The notes: a model not told the origin generated them from the sequence alone. A DNA stretch of 9,356 bases from an uncultured Alphaproteobacteria bacterium (GCA_913044255.1 CAJWOI010000088.1:1-9356); one strand, 5' to 3'; positions 1 through 7,046 are shown, numbered from the stretch's first letter. A program made the numbers and translations.

Positions 1-148
1 TTCTTTTGTTTATTGTTTGCAATCTGTCAGCGTATTGAAGCTAAGCTCAGAATTTTCTGTGTTTATCGATTCAATTTAAGAAGTTGCGGCTTCTGAGAAA
101 TGGTAAAGCAACCCTTCAACTGACGGATTGGCGCGCTGAAAGGTATTT

Positions 149-175
149 TTTACAGATATCTTTGTAGTTTATTAT
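149..175 (+). promoter_or_regulatory. Weak candidate promoter for the CmcJ-like oxygenase
   Basis: A TTTACA at 149-154 and a TATTAT at 170-175 resemble -35 and -10 boxes, but the spacer is only 15 bases. This would start transcription near 182 and leave a leader of about 70 bases before the GTG at 253. The call rests on hexamer similarity alone in an AT-rich leader. The rest of 1-250 holds no gene I can support; short open frames running in from the left edge end by base 96 and show no recognisable protein. Confidence 0.25.
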
Positions 176-252
176 GTGAGCTTGGAAGTGCGGTTGGACT
201 CAGTCTCAATTTGGTACGCTATGCGTCGGAGGCTTGCGGAGGGATCAGTATT

Positions 253-1083
253 GTGATTGATAACGTTCTCATGGAAGACAAAAAAGAAGCCGTAGCAGCG
301 AAGGTTCGATACATTGATGCAGAATGGAAGGGACGGCAAGATAGCCCGCGAATAGGTTCCCGCGAGAGTCGACGTGCGGCTACCTCTTTTCAAGATGTAA
401 CAATTTATAATGCGAGGCCGCGCCTTATCGAGGGCACCGCCGACCTTGACAGTTCTGGTTTCACGCTCACAAAAAATGACACCAGTGTTAAGAATTTCCG
501 TGAGGATGTGGAGGTAGCTGTTGCTTACTATCCGGAAATGCAGGAGTTAATCCGTCGAGTCACCGGCGCCGAACGTGTTTTCGTGTCTAATCATTTAGTT
601 AGGACTGAACAGCCTACCAGTTTCAATGACGGTTACGCCCGGTTCGTTCATTGTGACTATAATTTACGGCGACTCCGGGAGATGTCCGAGGATTTGTTGG
701 ACAAAAATGAAATCACGCCCCAGGAGAAATGGGTCTATGTGTGGTACAATACGTGGCAGCCATTCGATAACGTCGTAGAAAACAACCCATTGGCTTTTAT
801 CGACTGGAAATCATTGCCGATTGATGATGTCATTGATTATTATTATACCGGGTATGGAAGTGCCAATTTGGTAGCGGCTCCTGTGTACAATCCCGCACAC
901 AAATTTTTCTATGTCCCGAGAATGGCGACCGATGAAGTGCTTGTAATAAAGCAGCTGGATTCCAGACCAGGCCACTCTGCATATTGTCCACATACATCTT
1001 TTGATGATCCGACTGCAGAGTTAGATTCACTTCCACGTCGGAGTATCGAGACGAGACTGCTTGGTGTTTTTGAAGGGAACTAG
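253..1083 (+). CDS. CmcJ/NvfI-family non-haem iron oxygenase/hydroxylase
   Basis: A member of the CmcJ/NvfI/AsaB-like family, related to the cephamycin C protein CmcJ and to fungal tailoring oxygenases. These are generally regarded as Fe(II)/2-oxoglutarate-dependent enzymes that hydroxylate or desaturate small molecules in the cytoplasm. Numbered from the GTG at 253 (276 aa), visible signatures are GFTL (69-72), a likely HxD iron pair H133/D135 in VHCDYN, YNTWQPF (165-171), PLAFID (179-184), the block from H216 to S237 with EVLVIKQLDS, and PHTSFDDPT holding the third likely ligand H247. Basic residues near the C-terminus (R268 in IETR) are candidates for binding the co-substrate carboxylate. 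The start is chosen because GGAGGG at 238-243 lies 9 bases upstream; a TTG at 211 and an ATG at 271 are alternatives. Length is normal and the gene appears intact. No biosynthetic cluster surrounds it, and the downstream unit is convergent, so the substrate is unknown. Family confidence is high. Confidence 0.85.
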   Translation: MIDNVLMEDKKEAVAAKVRYIDAEWKGRQDSPRIGSRESRRAATSFQDVTIYNARPRLIEGTADLDSSGFTLTKNDTSVKNFREDVEVAVAYYPEMQELIRRVTGAERVFVSNHLVRTEQPTSFNDGYARFVHCDYNLRRLREMSEDLLDKNEITPQEKWVYVWYNTWQPFDNVVENNPLAFIDWKSLPIDDVIDYYYTGYGSANLVAAPVYNPAHKFFYVPRMATDEVLVIKQLDSRPGHSAYCPHTSFDDPTAELDSLPRRSIETRLLGVFEGN

Positions 1084-1174
1084 ATAGATTACAGCGATGT
1101 TGGACCAATGACCGTATTCAAGTTTGATTAGGGTACAGTGAGGTCTTGCTTCTCAAACGAGCGCCGTGGTGTTT

Positions 1175-1717
1175 TTAAGCCTCTAGGCGTTTCAGCAGCT
1201 TTTCTTTCCATTCCGTTCGAGATTGAAACCCAGGGTAACCCCGGTAGACCTGTTCGGTCTGCCGTGAAATTTCATCATCCGTCAAATTTAGGTCAAGAGG
1301 ATCACTAATCGGTTGTTCAACATACCAGGGGCTATCAACAAATATTTCCACGCGATTCCCTTCTGGGTCCTTGAAATAGAGCGACCAAGCAAGTCCATGA
1401 TTGATTGGAGCTAAACTAGAAATATCAGCATTCCCAGTGAACAGATCACGAAATTCACGTAGTTGAGTTAAGGAGTCGACCCGAAAAGAAATTTGATTCA
1501 ATATTCTAATGCCATGCGCGCCATTACGGCCGGATGCCAAAACCAATTGGTGATGTTCATTTGCATCTCTGCTCATAAAAACCAACTCTCTTTCAGGCAA
1601 TGTTCCACGATCCGTAACTACCAACCCAAGCATGGTACGATAAAAGTCTTCCATCCGAGCTAAATCATGCACATAAAGACCAACATGGCTGAACATTATT
1701 TTTGGTACATTTGCCAT
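1175..1717 (-). CDS. VOC-superfamily protein, extradiol dioxygenase III-like
   Basis: A 180-residue vicinal oxygen chelate protein of the glyoxalase / extradiol ring-cleavage dioxygenase superfamily, closest by eye to proteins labelled biphenyl-2,3-diol dioxygenase III-related. Such enzymes use a metal ion for ring cleavage, isomerisation or lyase chemistry. Two beta-alpha-beta-beta-beta modules are visible: residues 7-60 start with SHVGLYV (H11) and end with HHQLVL (H55/H56), and residues 70-126 end with NHGLAWSLYF then DPEGNRVEIF (H107, E124). The second module opens with LNQISFRV, so the usual first-strand histidine is a glutamine (Q75); H11, H55 or H56 and E124 remain as possible ligands. 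A C-terminal tail (127-180) is rich in acidic and basic residues. The start is fixed by GAGGAG at 1724-1729, 6 bases from the ATG; an upstream in-frame ATG at 1747 is less likely. It lies 48 bases downstream of the SMP-30 gene on the same strand, probably co-transcribed. Substrate unknown. Confidence 0.82.
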   Translation of the reverse strand: MANVPKIMFSHVGLYVHDLARMEDFYRTMLGLVVTDRGTLPERELVFMSRDANEHHQLVLASGRNGAHGIRILNQISFRVDSLTQLREFRDLFTGNADISSLAPINHGLAWSLYFKDPEGNRVEIFVDSPWYVEQPISDPLDLNLTDDEISRQTEQVYRGYPGFQSRTEWKEKLLKRLEA

Positions 1718-1723
1718 GGAATA

Positions 1724-1729
1724 CTCCTC
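1724..1729 (-). promoter_or_regulatory. Ribosome binding site fixing the VOC gene start
   Basis: The minus strand reads GAGGAG six bases before the ATG at 1717. This selects the 180-residue form over the longer frame opening at 1747, and the 180-residue form begins where VOC domains normally begin. Confidence 0.8.
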
Positions 1730-1765
1730 AATATCAACCATACACAACGATCACCAATTATATCC

Positions 1766-2710
1766 TTACATTCGCTGTGTCGTATTTAAAAAATTGAGTG
1801 ATAGACCAGACCTCGGCCAATCGCATGCAACCAACAGTCCCTGCCACGATAAAGTGAGGAAGCCGGTGCGTAAGTCTGCTCCGCCGAAACAAATGTTCGT
1901 TGTGTAAGGGTCATCGGTTTCCAAAAAATCGGTAGTACCACCACTCGGTCGAGCGATCGTAATTCCTCCTGTCATCAGTGTTGCGACACAAATATTTCCA
2001 TTAGCTTCCACGGCAAGAGAGTCAAAACGGCGAAATCCCCCATCACAGGTTACTAGACGGCCACCATTCAGTGATTGAGGGAACGGCAATTTTTCTACAA
2101 TCCCATCCCCAATTATGGAAAAGCCGTAAAGGCGTGCACCCTCGGTCTCGGCGACATAAAGAGTCTTTTCATCTGGCGAAAGTCCAATGCCGTTTGGAGT
2201 AGTAATCGGTTGTACAACCTCCTTTATTTCTCTTCCATCTGGGCGCGCCCAGTACACAACTCCCCGATCCATGTCCCGCGGTCTAGATTTTCCAAGATCG
2301 GTAAACCACATATTTCCCTTGTGATCGAAAACTAAGTCGTTTGGCCCGTTAAGTTTATGGTTGCCGCATCCGTCATAGAGTCGTTCCACGTTTCCGGTGG
2401 TAAGATCCACCCGCTCGATACGTCCAGTGTCGTAGTCATCCGCTTGGCGAATCGGTCGAATCCGGCCGGATAGAGAATCTTTTTCCCACTCAAAACCCCC
2501 GTTGTTGCAGATATAGCAGGCCCCATCTGGACCGATTGCCGCACCATTTGGTCCTCCGCCCGTTTTAGCAATGATTTCCTTTCGACCGTTCGATAGAACA
2601 CGTGTGAGAGTGCCTCGCGCGATTTCTACTAAGATTACTGATCCGTCTGGCATGGCTATCGGGCCTTCCGGGAAATGCAGGCCAGTGGTGATGACGCGGA
2701 TATTTTTCAT
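1766..2710 (-). CDS. SMP-30/gluconolactonase/LRE-family hydrolase
   Basis: A six-bladed beta-propeller of the SMP-30/gluconolactonase/LRE-like family (314 aa), metal-dependent enzymes that mostly open lactones. Expected metal and active-site positions are present: E15 in FPEGP, N124 in LNGPNDLVFD, N173 in TTPNGIGLSPDEK and D230 in FDSLAVEANGN. Other family marks are TGGGPNGAAIGPDG (50-63), MWFTD (134-138) and the closing TNICFGGADLRT (271-282) with a WPRSGLSLNFLN-type C-terminus, so the protein is complete and of usual length. The start at 2710 is supported by AGGAG at 2716-2720 on the minus strand, five bases upstream; the open frame extends to 2815 but the extra residues match nothing in the family. 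It is the first gene of a two-gene unit with the VOC protein and has its own candidate promoter at 2787-2815. Together the pair could cleave a ring or enol substrate and hydrolyse a resulting lactone, which is inference. No signal peptide is seen, so it is likely cytoplasmic. Confidence 0.9.
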   Translation of the reverse strand: MKNIRVITTGLHFPEGPIAMPDGSVILVEIARGTLTRVLSNGRKEIIAKTGGGPNGAAIGPDGACYICNNGGFEWEKDSLSGRIRPIRQADDYDTGRIERVDLTTGNVERLYDGCGNHKLNGPNDLVFDHKGNMWFTDLGKSRPRDMDRGVVYWARPDGREIKEVVQPITTPNGIGLSPDEKTLYVAETEGARLYGFSIIGDGIVEKLPFPQSLNGGRLVTCDGGFRRFDSLAVEANGNICVATLMTGGITIARPSGGTTDFLETDDPYTTNICFGGADLRTGFLTLSWQGLLVACDWPRSGLSLNFLNTTQRM

Positions 2711-2786
2711 TGATTCTCCTGGTGCAGTATGCTTTTGAGGCTGTTGGCGAGTATGTGGAGCGGTCGCAAATGTAGCCCAAACGATA

Positions 2787-2815
2787 ATTAAATCATCGGA
2801 ATTGGCAATGCTCAA
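2787..2815 (-). promoter_or_regulatory. Candidate sigma-70 promoter of the SMP-30/VOC unit
   Basis: On the minus strand, TTGAGC (2815-2810) is followed after exactly 17 bases by TTTAAT (2792-2787), and the -10 box is preceded by TGA, an extended -10 feature. Matches to consensus are four and five of six. Transcription would start near 2780 and give a leader of about 70 bases. AATTGG at 2800-2805 lies in the spacer, with its inverted copy CCAATT at 2833-2838 upstream. This is the best promoter match I found in the window. Confidence 0.55.
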
Positions 2816-2908
2816 TGGGCACTATCCACTTACCAATTTAAGTAGGAACGATGTTTACTTCTCGCACGTTCGTTCGTACGTAGGCAGTAAACCAAAAAAT
2901 CAGAAAGA

Positions 2909-2919
2909 TTGATCATCAA
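2909..2919. promoter_or_regulatory. Inverted repeat, possible operator in a divergent intergenic region
   Basis: TTGAT-C-ATCAA is a perfect 11-base dyad in the region between the divergent SMP-30 and zinc-finger genes (2711-2995). The site lies just upstream of the weak TTGTAT (2926-2931) and TATACA (2950-2955) boxes, 18 bases apart, that could serve the zinc-finger gene. A short dyad can occur by chance in AT-rich DNA. The rest of the intergenic region holds no gene I can support. Confidence 0.3.
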
Positions 2920-2995
2920 AATTGGTTGTATGCCCGTGTGAGCGTAGTTTATACAGGGTCGGGAAGTGTTTATTTTGGGTTTAAAGAATTCACCC

Positions 2996-3634
2996 ATGAT
3001 TTGGTTTAGCTGGAGTGTTTCTGAAGCGGGGTACGAGGCCAGGGACGGAACGCTGTTGGCCAGGAGCCCCCCTAAAGTTCGGGCTGTTGTATGTCTAAAA
3101 GACGACTTCGCCGAGAAAATATGTTTGGATTTCATAGCACTTGACGGGAGTTCCGAGAGCATAACCAATTTTGCAAACCAATATGGCTTGTTGAGAAATC
3201 ACTCTCTCCAGTCCGAGCCTTTGGTTCTTTGGGTTGAAGAAATTAAAGCCATGCGCGACGTTCTGTTGGCATCAAATGAAGGCCGTTTCGCGGAGGCGTT
3301 AGAAAAGTATACTATTGGTTATGCTAGGCAGCGTGGGGCAAAGGCGGGGTTTGCTCCAAACGTCACAAATTCTGAGTTCGAGTTTCGATGTGTGGCGCTT
3401 GATCTTGCATCTTGGTTTTGGTTGCAAATAGGACAAAATTTGCGAAGCAGGCAAGTTGGCAGATGCCGAGAGTGTGGAAGCTTATTTTTCAAAGGCGGTG
3501 GGAAAGGAACCCGTAGGACGCAGAGTCGAAAAACGAAGCAATTTTGCACTCCCGGGTGCAAGGTGCTTTATAACAATAGAATTTCCGTGGGTAAGAAGAA
3601 ACACCTAGACCAAACTCATCACGCAATTGTTTAG
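2996..3634 (+). CDS. Small protein with C-terminal CGNR-like four-cysteine zinc finger
   Basis: Function not recognised with certainty. Numbered from the ATG at 2996 (212 aa), the protein has an alpha/beta-looking N-terminal part (FSWSVSEAGYEARDG, then VRAVVCLKDDF), a segment SITNFANQYGLL (55-66), a helical middle with conserved-looking tryptophans (WFWLQIG, 140-146), and a C-terminal zinc-binding unit CREC (C157, C160), a basic glycine-rich linker, and CTPGC (C184, C188) followed by a basic tail. The CxxC...CxxxC layout resembles CGNR-type zinc fingers found at the end of ABATE-like proteins thought to bind nucleic acid, but the 23-residue spacing is longer than I expect and the N-terminal part is not a clear ABATE domain. 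Neither possible start has a strong ribosome binding site; a GTG at 2966 is the alternative. A regulatory role for its neighbours is inference. It stands alone on its strand. Confidence 0.75.
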   Translation: MIWFSWSVSEAGYEARDGTLLARSPPKVRAVVCLKDDFAEKICLDFIALDGSSESITNFANQYGLLRNHSLQSEPLVLWVEEIKAMRDVLLASNEGRFAEALEKYTIGYARQRGAKAGFAPNVTNSEFEFRCVALDLASWFWLQIGQNLRSRQVGRCRECGSLFFKGGGKGTRRTQSRKTKQFCTPGCKVLYNNRISVGKKKHLDQTHHAIV

Positions 3635-3647
3635 AAACATTTTGAGT

Positions 3648-3672
3648 GGCCTACCCTTTGCGGCAGGTTTTC
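3648..3672 (+). terminator. Possible imperfect rho-independent terminator
   Basis: Beginning 14 bases after the zinc-finger stop codon, CCTACC (3650-3655) can pair with GGCAGG (3662-3667) with one A-C mismatch and a six-base loop, followed by TTTTC. The stem is short and the T run brief, so efficiency is doubtful. Confidence 0.35.
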
Positions 3673-3682
3673 TCGGTCCGAG
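3672..3682. repeat. Short perfect dyad CTCGG-T-CCGAG
   Basis: An 11-base perfect inverted repeat centred on T3677, immediately after the possible terminator. The single-base centre makes a hairpin impossible without opening the inner pairs, so a protein-binding site is more likely than a transcript structure. Confidence 0.4.
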
Positions 3683-3696
3683 GTATTCAGAGAACG

Positions 3697-3741
3697 AATT
3701 GCGGGCGCAATTGTAGGGTAAATTGCAAACTTTAAAAGTTT
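3697..3741. repeat. Nested inverted repeats based on AATTGC and AAACTT
   Basis: AATTGC at 3697-3702 is followed by its inverse GCAATT at 3707-3712 and by another AATTGC at 3721-3726, so the middle copy can pair with either neighbour but not both. Directly after this, AAACTT (3727-3732) and AAGTTT (3736-3741) form a further dyad with a three-base centre. The nonamer CGCAATTGT at 3706-3714 also occurs at 3622-3630, at the end of the zinc-finger gene. The arrangement could be an operator cluster or a switchable leader; no poly-T follows, so a simple terminator is unlikely. Confidence 0.4.
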
Positions 3742-3745
3742 AGCC

Positions 3746-3773
3746 TTATTTTTGCTTGATCATAACTGATAAT
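3746..3773 (+). promoter_or_regulatory. Candidate promoter of the efflux gene
   Basis: GATAAT at 3768-3773 is a five-of-six match to a -10 box; the best -35 in reach is a poor TTATTT at 3746-3751 with a 16-base spacer. It would give an unusually long leader of about 165 bases before the ATG at 3947. That leader holds a run of seven G at 3799-3805, a small hairpin (GAAT 3807-3810 with ATTC 3816-3819) and the palindrome at 3895-3906. Confidence 0.3.
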
Positions 3774-3894
3774 GGAATAGAACCGATACATTGCTTATGG
3801 GGGGGTGAATCCAGCATTCCCCGTTGGACATGGTCGTTACCGGCGCGTCTTCCGACCCACTTTATGGTCTTCTTGGCTTGCTATCGGGGTTAGT

Positions 3895-3906
3895 GGCAAC
3901 GTTGCC
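3895..3906. promoter_or_regulatory. Perfect 12-base palindrome upstream of the efflux gene
   Basis: GGCAACGTTGCC is perfectly self-complementary and sits 40 bases before the ATG of the efflux gene. Sites of this size and position are typical for dimeric repressors controlling multidrug pumps; no such repressor gene is adjacent in the window, so the binding protein is unknown. It could also form a small hairpin in the leader RNA. Confidence 0.45.
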
Positions 3907-3946
3907 TTTAAGACCTTGATGGCTTGGTTGTGGGATAGGTGTCGGG

Positions 3947-5515
3947 ATGACCCAAACATCATCGGTGAGAGAAGATCGGCAGCTCGGCGTCAAAGAGTTG
4001 CTGGCGTTTATCGGTATGGCACTCGGCATGTTTTTAGCGGTGCTAAATATCCAAATTGTCGGCAGCTCTTTTGATGAGATTAAGGCAGGTTTGGCCGCCG
4101 GACCAGAGGAAGTTAGTTGGGTTTTGACGTCAGCATTAATTGCTGAAGTAATTATGATTCCGATGTCGGGCTGGCTGTCTAGACTGATGTCGACGCGGTG
4201 GTTGTTTACGGGCTGTGCACTCGGATTTGGCGCCGCGAGTATTGGATGTGCTTTAGCAACAAGCATTGAACAGATGATAATTTTTCGGGCTGCACAGGGT
4301 TTTATGGGGGGTGGCCTGGCCCCTATGATTTGGGCGGCCATATATATTTCCTTTCCGAGGCGTTATCAAAATTATCTTTTGGCAATAGTTTCTTTATTGG
4401 GCACCAGCGCGGTTGCATTAGGACCGAGCCTTGGCGGATGGATAAGTGAAGAAGCATCTTGGCCTTGGCTTTTTTATTTTAGCGTCCCCTTTGCCATTTT
4501 ATCGGCACTTATGGTTTTTTTCTTCGTAGATTTTGATAGGCCGGATTGGTCAATTGCTGAGGAGATTGATCTCCCTGGAATATTGCTAATGGCCACATTT
4601 TTTATGTGCTTGCTCGTAGTGCTGGAGGAGGGTCGACGGGAGGATTGGTTTGCGTCACGGCTAATTGTGGTTTTGTCTATCACCTCTGCCATATCGGGTG
4701 TTCTTTTTGTTTGGCGTGAATTGACTTGTTCAAAACCACTGATTGATCTGCGGGTGTTTGGGAATTTCAATTTTTCGGTGGGGGCGTTTTATGTTGCGGT
4801 ATTTGGTGCGGGCATGTTTGTGCCCCTTTATTTGTTGCCTTTGTTTTTGTCGCGGATCATAGGATTAAATACGTGGCAAATCGGCTCTATGCTTGTAGTT
4901 CTCGGTGTCACGATGATGGTATCGGGGTTTTTTATGCCACTTCTAATGCGATTTTTCAGTCTACGGACGATCGCAATCGTTGGTTTCACTATGATGTCGC
5001 TGGGTACTTGGTATCAAGCGCAACTTAATTTTAACACGGGATTCGCAGAGCTTCTTCTTCCTCAAGTTTTGCGCGGTGCGGCTACGCAAATGTGTTTTTT
5101 ATCTATGATTGGTCTTGCCGTGGGCTCTTTACCAGAGCATCAGGTAAAAGCGGGCACCGCGTTGTTCCAACTTACTATGCGACTTGGTGCCGCCGTGTGT
5201 GTGACCGTCGCCAATAATTATTTGTTTATTCAAACTCGACGTCACTATCATGAAATTCGTGAGTCAATCGCTGTTGGAGATCCTATCGCTAAGGAAACCT
5301 TAGGTCTTCTCGAGGCGAGTAATTCCCGTGCGTTAGGAGATTCCCCTTGGGCACTTATGGCTTCACTTCAGAGGTATGCTGCGATAGGCGAACGTGAGGC
5401 AATGATCTTAGCCTTTAACGAAGTGACGACAGTCGTGGCCCTGTGTATCGCTGCAACTTTGATATTCATGCCGCTGATAGGGAGAGGTCGTCGACCTTCA
5501 ACGGGGCCGGTATAG
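3947..5515 (+). CDS. DHA2/EmrB-family MFS multidrug efflux transporter
   Basis: A 522-residue inner-membrane drug:H+ antiporter of the 14-helix DHA2 family. Family marks are the first helix with AVLNIQIVGSS (31-41), SWVLTSALIAEVIMIP (57-72), motif A variant GWLSRLMSTRWLF (75-87), FRAAQGFMGGG (113-123) and antiporter motif C, GTSAVALGPSLGGWI (152-166). Further hydrophobic segments follow at about 175-195, 208-226, 238-256, 276-300, 312-336, 340-353, 368-394 and 485-511, with a soluble stretch around 428-482. Many DHA2 pumps carry LD in the first helix where this one has LN; an LNIQIV variant is known in one subgroup, so this is probably a subfamily trait. No EmrA/HlyD adaptor or TolC gene is adjacent. 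The start has only a weak AGGTG (3937-3941) five bases upstream. It converges on the deacylase gene with 31 bases between stops. Substrate unknown; export of a toxic intermediate of the neighbouring catabolic genes is inference. Confidence 0.92.
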   Translation: MTQTSSVREDRQLGVKELLAFIGMALGMFLAVLNIQIVGSSFDEIKAGLAAGPEEVSWVLTSALIAEVIMIPMSGWLSRLMSTRWLFTGCALGFGAASIGCALATSIEQMIIFRAAQGFMGGGLAPMIWAAIYISFPRRYQNYLLAIVSLLGTSAVALGPSLGGWISEEASWPWLFYFSVPFAILSALMVFFFVDFDRPDWSIAEEIDLPGILLMATFFMCLLVVLEEGRREDWFASRLIVVLSITSAISGVLFVWRELTCSKPLIDLRVFGNFNFSVGAFYVAVFGAGMFVPLYLLPLFLSRIIGLNTWQIGSMLVVLGVTMMVSGFFMPLLMRFFSLRTIAIVGFTMMSLGTWYQAQLNFNTGFAELLLPQVLRGAATQMCFLSMIGLAVGSLPEHQVKAGTALFQLTMRLGAAVCVTVANNYLFIQTRRHYHEIRESIAVGDPIAKETLGLLEASNSRALGDSPWALMASLQRYAAIGEREAMILAFNEVTTVVALCIAATLIFMPLIGRGRRPSTGPV

Positions 5516-5546
5516 GAAGAATTTGTCTCCACGGTGCACTGGCCGT

Positions 5547-7034
5547 TCAGCAACCTGACGTAGTGTTTGACCCCATTTGTCCGAGAGATTGCCGGCGGAG
5601 CGCAAGTCCGGGACGGGCACCTGTGGCGGCGCCATTCTCCCACACCGTGCGACCATTTACCATCACAAGATCAATGCCCTCTGCTGCACGGGTTGGTGCT
5701 TCGAATGTTGCGCGATCAATCACGGTTTTCTGATTGAATAACACCAGATCAGCGTATGACCCCACGTTTAACTTGCCTCGTTCCATAAGCCCAAATTGTG
5801 CTGCCGGTAGACTTGTCATACGGCGTACAGCTTCCTCTAGTGTAAAAAGGCCATTCTCCCGCGCGTAGTGACCTAATACCCTCGGAAAGGTGCCCCATAG
5901 CCGTGGATGCGGATGATCATCGTGAGGTAAGCCATCCGATCCGATCATGGCTTTGGGATGTGACAGAATTCGCTGGACATCGTCTTCGCTCATCATGAAA
6001 TAAATTGCACCAGCTGGTGCCAGAGTCTGGGCGGCTGTTATGAGATCGCATCCCAATTCTTCGGAGATATGCGACAAATCTCGACCTGACATTTCTGGGT
6101 GCGGCTTAGACCAAGTGACCACAATCCTAGAAGCTGTCTCTAGTCGTTTCACTCCAAGCACTGTGGAGCTCGCCACGTAAGGATACACGTCAAAAGCTAT
6201 TGCTTGGTAATTGCTTGCTTCGTCAATCATTCTGAGGGTTTCTCGTGAGCGTCCGTGATTGGATATTCCACCAACTTTGTGATGAGAAATCACGATGGGG
6301 ACATTGGCATCACGGCCGATACGAAAACTTTCTTCGAGTGACTGCTTAATATGATCTCCTTCGTTACGCATGTGGGTGGTGTGTATGCCGCGTGCGTCAC
6401 GAATTGATTTCAAGAGTTCTATCACCTCTGACGTTGGTGCGGCAGAAGCTGGCTCGTAATAAAGCCCGGTACTCATTCCGATTGCGCCGGCCTCGAGCGC
6501 GTGATCCAGCTGATGGCGCATACTTTTTATTTCCTCGCCGGTAGCAGGGCGCTCGAGATTATCCATTGCGCCAATTCGTAGAGTTGAATGGCCAACTTGA
6601 GCGGCTACATTTACCGCTGGGGGATCGTTGTCGAGAGCATTTAAATAAGCGAAAAAGTCGGGGAATAAAGATTCAGGCCGATCGGCAATCAAGTCGAGCG
6701 GAGGCGGCAAGAACTTGCTAGTGAGCGGCGCTAAACTAATGCCACAATTTCCTGTGATTACAGTTGTAACCCCTTGGCTAATTTTGCAAGCCATTATGGG
6801 ATCTGATAGCACGGCGCGGTCGTCGTGGGTATGAACATCGATAAATCCGGGTGCTAAGGCCCTAGCATTCGCTTCAATTTCTCTACTGCCTATGACTTCA
6901 GACAGGTCTCCGATGGCGATGATCTTGTCGTTGATGATGGCGACATCACCGTACGTGGCAGGAGATCCGGTTCCGTCGATCAAATGCGCGGATCGAATGA
7001 CAACGTCAGCGTGTCTAAGATTCGGTTTTGTCAT
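5547..7034 (-). CDS. N-acyl-D-amino-acid deacylase-type amidohydrolase
   Basis: A 495-residue amidohydrolase of the D-aminoacylase group, which hydrolyses N-acyl-D-amino acids to a carboxylic acid and a D-amino acid using zinc in a TIM-barrel with a flanking beta-sandwich. The metal centre known from the Alcaligenes D-aminoacylase is complete and offset by one residue: H68 and H70 in DVHTHDD, bridging C97 in GNCGIS, H221 in HTTHMRNEGD, H251 in ISHHKVGG and catalytic D367 in GSDGLPHDDHPHPRLWGTF. The N-terminal strand opens with DVVIRSAHLIDGTG and the end returns to the sandwich with GSYADLVLFN (425-434) and VMVNGRTVWENG. Length matches the family. The annotated start lies where the fold should begin but has no ribosome binding site; it is 12 bases after the hydratase stop, so translation may be coupled. 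Related proteins include dihydroorotase-like and N-acyl-D-glutamate or -aspartate deacylases, so the exact substrate is open. Confidence 0.9.
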   Translation of the reverse strand: MTKPNLRHADVVIRSAHLIDGTGSPATYGDVAIINDKIIAIGDLSEVIGSREIEANARALAPGFIDVHTHDDRAVLSDPIMACKISQGVTTVITGNCGISLAPLTSKFLPPPLDLIADRPESLFPDFFAYLNALDNDPPAVNVAAQVGHSTLRIGAMDNLERPATGEEIKSMRHQLDHALEAGAIGMSTGLYYEPASAAPTSEVIELLKSIRDARGIHTTHMRNEGDHIKQSLEESFRIGRDANVPIVISHHKVGGISNHGRSRETLRMIDEASNYQAIAFDVYPYVASSTVLGVKRLETASRIVVTWSKPHPEMSGRDLSHISEELGCDLITAAQTLAPAGAIYFMMSEDDVQRILSHPKAMIGSDGLPHDDHPHPRLWGTFPRVLGHYARENGLFTLEEAVRRMTSLPAAQFGLMERGKLNVGSYADLVLFNQKTVIDRATFEAPTRAAEGIDLVMVNGRTVWENGAATGARPGLALRRQSLGQMGSNTTSGC

Positions 7035-7046
7035 TTTTGATCAAAG

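Noticed and set aside
79..94. Hairpin AGAAG-TTGCGG-CTTCT in the left leader
   Set aside because: The stem is only five bases with no T run or nearby gene end, so it has no supportable role.
2830..3168. A 112-codon minus-strand frame across the divergent region
   Set aside because: Much of it is antisense to the zinc-finger gene and its product shows no domain; it reads as a shadow frame.
3805..4074. An 89-codon frame opening with GTG after a run of seven G and overlapping the efflux gene start
   Set aside because: It overlaps the well-supported transporter by more than 120 bases in another frame, its product is arginine- and tryptophan-rich with no recognisable domain, and its GTG sits inside a predicted hairpin.
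5516..5546. Possible shared terminator between the convergent efflux and deacylase genes
   Set aside because: Only four-base stems without a T run are visible in either direction.
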